From NCBI GenBank assembly GCA_000310025.1, contig FN649749.1, forward strand, positions 212,217 to 276,216: a DNA stretch of 64,000 bases, given 5' to 3'. Position 1 is the first letter of the stretch. The number at the start of each line of letters is the position of its first letter. The translations under genes and the position numbers were made by a program. The notes under the pieces were generated by a model that saw only the letters and a program-made list of their open reading frames with translations, made no database searches and was not told where the DNA came from. Below are positions 60,901-64,000 of this stretch, one piece after another. The DNA comes from Ectocarpus siliculosus. Lineage: Eukaryota > Sar > Phaeophyceae > Ectocarpales > Ectocarpaceae.

Positions 60901-63149
60901 CGCTCTCCCAGATCTCCGTTAGCGTGAAGCAGCCTCCCCTGTTGGTGGCTTGCTCCACGTAAATGCGCCTAAATGCCGCGACAAAAATATAATTGCACAT
61001 GAGTGGGTGAAACTGGAAATTCCAACAATAAGACCCACAGCATTTCCGTTTAGGTTGATCACAGCGACTTCTCTGGTGTGGGGTTGAAAGCAACCAAGAG
61101 CAACAAGAGTAAAGCTGCTGCAAAAAAACGTGCAACATGAAAAGTGATCATCCTAGCACTAGCACACGACCGTGGTATACCTTACTGCACGAGAGACGCG
61201 ACATGTAGACAATTATGCTACCCAATCAGACCGACCCTAACCCTCATCCCTCACCTCTTACGGTCAACACCCACTCCTCTTTTATTCTCGTGACAGCCTC
61301 ACATGTTAAAAAAGGGAGAGACTGCCCTCTGTGACTGCCCTCTGTGAGGGCGGCGTGCACCAATCTATCACGCATGGCCTTCGCCCGGCCGAGCGGAGGA
61401 ATCGAAATCGATCTACCTTCATTGTGTGGTCCCTCGGGTGCAAAAACGCGATAACAGCATGGTAACCATCAACTGGGTCCGATGATATAATGCCAGGCAT
61501 GCCACTGCTGTGACACCACAAGGTCGAGCGTCGTGTGCGCGTGTACATGGGCTTATCGTCCCAACGATTCTCGACATCAGTCGTGCCCCCTCTTCCGGTA
61601 TACGCTCTTGACGCATCAGCCAGGGTCGCACGAGTTATTTTGCCATTCTCCACCTTGTTGCTTCTGCGGTGCTGGCCTTAGTATTGATTGTGAGGATTCA
61701 GTCGTTCTATGCATAGCCTCGGTAAGCGTATGTTGCGAGTTTGGCTCCCCATACAGACAAGGCAAGACACGAAGCAACACATTCACCCATCATGTTCTCT
61801 ACGCAACACATCGACCAAAATACTTACGCAGTCGTAGAGGCGTAACGGACTTGGGGCACATCAATCGAGTCGCAGCCTGGCTGCTCCGGGGCGTAGTTTT
61901 CTTCTCCCCAGTCCGGCCAGATAGTGGGAAGGACTACCGGCTCGCTAGGCAGGTCTTCCACAGGGGGCGCCGTAACTGCACGAAACGAAAGAAAACGTCC
62001 AAAAAAAGGTAAAAAAAAGGATTAAAAAAAGATCTTCCACAAAAGCGTCTGAGGCCTTCATGCGTACATGTACTTGAACCGGAGGATGCAGGACCTTCGT
62101 CTGCTTGAAACAAGCCCACTTTTCCAAAACGTTTCCCAAAAAAAAGGTTTCCAAGTAACTCTATTATATTGGTTTGGGTGCTCTTATGTACCCGTACACT
62201 ACTTGTCATTGTATGGGAAGCACCAGTAACGACCAAATCGGTTTCAGAGATTCCAGACATTGAGTGGCCGTACGATCGCTTGACGCGGCTGTCGCACGAA
62301 TGGTCCTTAGACTACACCAACTACAGCAAGACGCGAAACCCAGACTGAGAGGCTATCCTTTGGCGAGATACGATAAGACGCAAGCCATTGTGCGTATCCT
62401 TTGTCAAAAACCCTGCAGGCGCCGTTGCAGCCGTGGTCATGGTGTTGACTTCATCCATCATCACCCTATATGTGAAGACAACAACAACAACAACAACCCT
62501 ACCAACTGCGCACCATGACAGTGAATGACACCATCATCGAGGTAGTGAGAGGCCATCTGCGGCGGTGTCATCTATGACGCCATGGTGCTCACATAATCAC
62601 ACCATCACACCATCATATCATCACTTGACATTATGTGGCGACTGTCGGTGTTACCACCACTACTATGGCGACTATTGTGGTAATAGCGTGGTGTGGTGGA
62701 CCGTTGCTGGTTGGTCGCATGAGCCACGCACACATACCAGTCAATGGCGCGGCATCACACGCATTCTCGTCAACAGGCACGGCCTGTATCATTCGCAGAG
62801 CTTGAGGTGGCCGTACCGTGTTTTCGCGTAATCTGCTGCAGTCCCAGAACTGGGCTGGGTCTTCTGGACGATCGTGTGCGGCCGTGTCAGATGGCGGGGG
62901 TAACTGTAACTGTTGCACCTACGTACCTGGGGGCCGGGGGTACAAGCTGACGTCACTGCTGTCGTAGAGTACCGTAGGAGAAGGCGTAGAGTACAAAGGG
63001 CGATCTTTTCCCCTGATCTCGAACTTGGGTGAGCACGAAGACCCGGGTCGGCGGATGCGTGACGATGTCGACACGCGGATCTTGTAGTTGTGGCTAGAGT
63101 ACACGTTTGGCAAGGTCACCATCTCGGATCCGTCAGAGTCCGGGCAAGC
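51932..63149 (-). CDS. Mannuronan C5-epimerase (alginate epimerase)
   Basis: Fourteen exons: 63149-62927, 61975-61828, 60968-60859, 60333-60263, 59350-59237, 58616-58494, 57991-57899, 57549-57456, 57018-56959, 56438-56361, 55966-55713, 53340-53277, 52649-52548 and 52049-51932. Together they give about 550 residues, and every junction but one is phase-matched. The enzyme converts mannuronate to guluronate within alginate in the cell wall. The right-handed beta-helix repeats (N-H-V-H-D-N-G-D-A-G and similar) and the catalytic D-P-H-D motif (Y-G-F-D-P-H-D-D-S-D, exon 56438-56361) are present, with H-G-I-I-A-S-K-R-C and L-F-L-H-R-S-S-D typical of brown-algal members. The junction 55713/53340 is out of phase, so a small exon is missing there, perhaps in the gap. 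The 63149 exon follows a good acceptor, so a signal-peptide exon should lie upstream. The first 100 residues or so are not part of the helix. Confidence 0.93.
53545..53945. mobile_element. MITE-like inverted-repeat element
   Basis: About 65-100 bases at 53545-53646 recur inverted at 53849-53945, with the shared core CCCTGCGTCTTGTGGTGTTTT and a flanking AGAAGAGAAGAG run. About 200 unrelated bases lie between. The size and structure fit a small non-autonomous DNA element. It sits in the same epimerase intron as the LINE tail and shows no coding capacity of its own. Confidence 0.6.
54277..54746. other. assembly gap (470 N)
   Basis: A run of 470 undetermined bases. It interrupts a LINE fragment inside an intron of the epimerase gene. 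The true length may differ. Confidence 1.
54747..55140 (-). mobile_element. LINE (non-LTR retrotransposon) ORF2 C-terminal fragment
   Basis: The minus-strand frame reads A-A-K-K-I-L-G-C-S-S-T-T-S-N-T-V, then L-N-W-Q-Y-K-V-S-R-M, L-P-A-M-V-D-R-A-V-W and K-V-W-K-E-I-G-D. This matches the region C-terminal to the reverse transcriptase in algal LINE ORF2 proteins. It is open for about 130 codons and runs into the assembly gap, so its 3' end and tail are not seen. The reverse transcriptase core upstream is absent, so this is a 5'-truncated copy, as is usual for LINEs. It lies in the same orientation as the host epimerase gene. Confidence 0.75.
57035..57137. repeat. 31-base tandem pair plus AAAAGCC run
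   Basis: Two copies of a 31-base unit (CGACGTCCGGGTCATGTCAA core) at 57035-57065 and 57066-57096 are followed by about five AAAAGCC units at 57103-57137. They lie next to the 57018 acceptor of the epimerase gene. Confidence 0.9.
57167..57232. repeat. CACACAGCA minisatellite
   Basis: About eight 8-base ACACAGC-type units with two variant copies, in an epimerase intron. A shorter run of the same unit lies at about 15905-15930. Confidence 0.9.
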
Positions 63150-64000
63150 CTGGCAAAATGAGCAACATGGCCCCATCACCAGCGGTCGTTCCAATCTCAG
63201 AGTCGGCGTATGATGATGGAAATTCGATTCTTTGCCCTTAGGTGTTCAACTAATAGGCACTGGAGAGAGTCCCAACGGTGCCTAAAATGAAACAATAGCA
63301 TCAACTAATAGGCACTGGAGAGAGTCACAACGGTGCCTAAATTGAAACAATAGCATCAACTAATAGGCACTGGAGAGAGTCACAACGGTGCCTAAATTGA
63401 AACAATAGCAACATCATCCATGTCCCATCTATGGACGTGAAACAGCGAGAATTGATGACAACCCACGCCGACCCATGAACATCAACGGCGGCAGGAGTAC
63501 CTCAACCACCGGCAATCACAATAGTACAGCGTTTGCACCACAACGCGCACACATCAACAGACCAGTCAAAAAGAATAACGAAAGAGGAGAGAGAAATTCG
63601 ACACACAACCTTACCGTACATTAACACCCCAGGCTCGAGGAAAGAGAGGTTCAGGAAAGCGCCGTCCTTTCACAACCTACGAGTGACGAACCCCAGGCTC
63701 AAGAAAAGGACAACCTTAAAGAAGCTGGCCTGAACATGACCATAAGAACAGGCGCTGAGTAAAGATTCCCACACAAAAACGAACATAGGTTACCCTTCGG
63801 AGGAAACACAGTAAGACCAACGAGCCTCGGGCAAGTAAGAGGTTCACTCAAAGTGTGACCGCGTTCGGTATCGTACCACGTACCACCTGCATGGTGGTGT
63901 ACTACAGGTTTTACTCCATCACACATCACGGGGGAGGTTTCGCACCTCGCAAAGCCTGGCGACTATTTCCCCGCAGTCTTCGGTGATGGAGCATCCCCCG
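63150..64000. other. upstream region of the epimerase gene
   Basis: The first exon, expected to hold a signal peptide, should lie here or beyond the window. No convincing one is seen. Apart from the tandem repeat at 63246-63410 nothing else stands out. Confidence 0.4.
63246..63410. repeat. 55-base tandem repeat, three copies
   Basis: Three nearly identical 55-base units start at 63246, 63301 and 63356, each beginning TCAACTAATAGGCACTGGAG. Each contains a short inverted pair, AGGCAC and GTGCCT. They lie just upstream of the first identified epimerase exon. Confidence 0.95.

Noticed and set aside
63699-63929. Minus-strand frame considered as the epimerase signal-peptide exon
   Set aside because: It has no convincing hydrophobic leader and no donor in the required frame.
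1-64000. tRNA, rRNA and CRISPR features
   Set aside because: I scanned by eye for tRNA T-loop signatures, rRNA blocks and regularly spaced identical repeats and found none. A covariance-model scan was not possible here.

Overview
The window reads as nuclear DNA of a brown alga, most like Ectocarpus. Genes are broken into many short exons separated by long introns with GT-AG borders. One gene encodes a mannuronan C5-epimerase, an alginate-modifying enzyme that among eukaryotes is typical of brown algae. Another carries a heterokont-style plastid-targeting leader. A LINE tail and one 470-base assembly gap are also present. There is nothing bacterial: no operons, no CRISPR array and no phage. 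Gene models were built by hand from splice signals, matching intron phases and family motifs. Internal exon borders are mostly firm, while first exons and UTRs are often unresolved.

Layout. 435-1249 (+): 3' end of a HAD-type hydrolase. 2251-3738 (-): FUN14-family membrane protein with an EF-hand. 4808-6017 (-): unknown protein with a plastid-type leader. 9468-12174 (+): small multi-span membrane protein resembling the COPI-associated family. 15390-23968 (+): an 11-exon, about 702-residue coiled-coil/polyglutamine protein whose introns are all phase 0. 25196-29640 (-): peroxisomal FMN-dependent 2-hydroxy-acid oxidase ending in A-K-L. 31420-37324 (-): secreted or membrane protein with an NPC1 N-terminal (sterol-binding type) domain. 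37882-39903: a nested foldback element with a near-perfect palindrome at its core. 41903-48526 (+): complete nine-exon inositol polyphosphate 5-phosphatase, 640 residues. 51932-63149 (-): mannuronan C5-epimerase, at least 14 exons, with a LINE tail and the gap inside one intron.

The genes do not form a pathway cluster. They are ordinary neighbours serving different compartments: peroxisome, plastid, endomembranes and sterol handling, phosphoinositide signalling, and cell-wall alginate. The strongest candidates for something undescribed are the phase-0 coiled-coil/polyQ gene, the apparently stand-alone NPC1-N protein, the plastid-leader protein, the nested foldback element, and the 2-hydroxy-acid oxidase with altered aromatic active-site positions.
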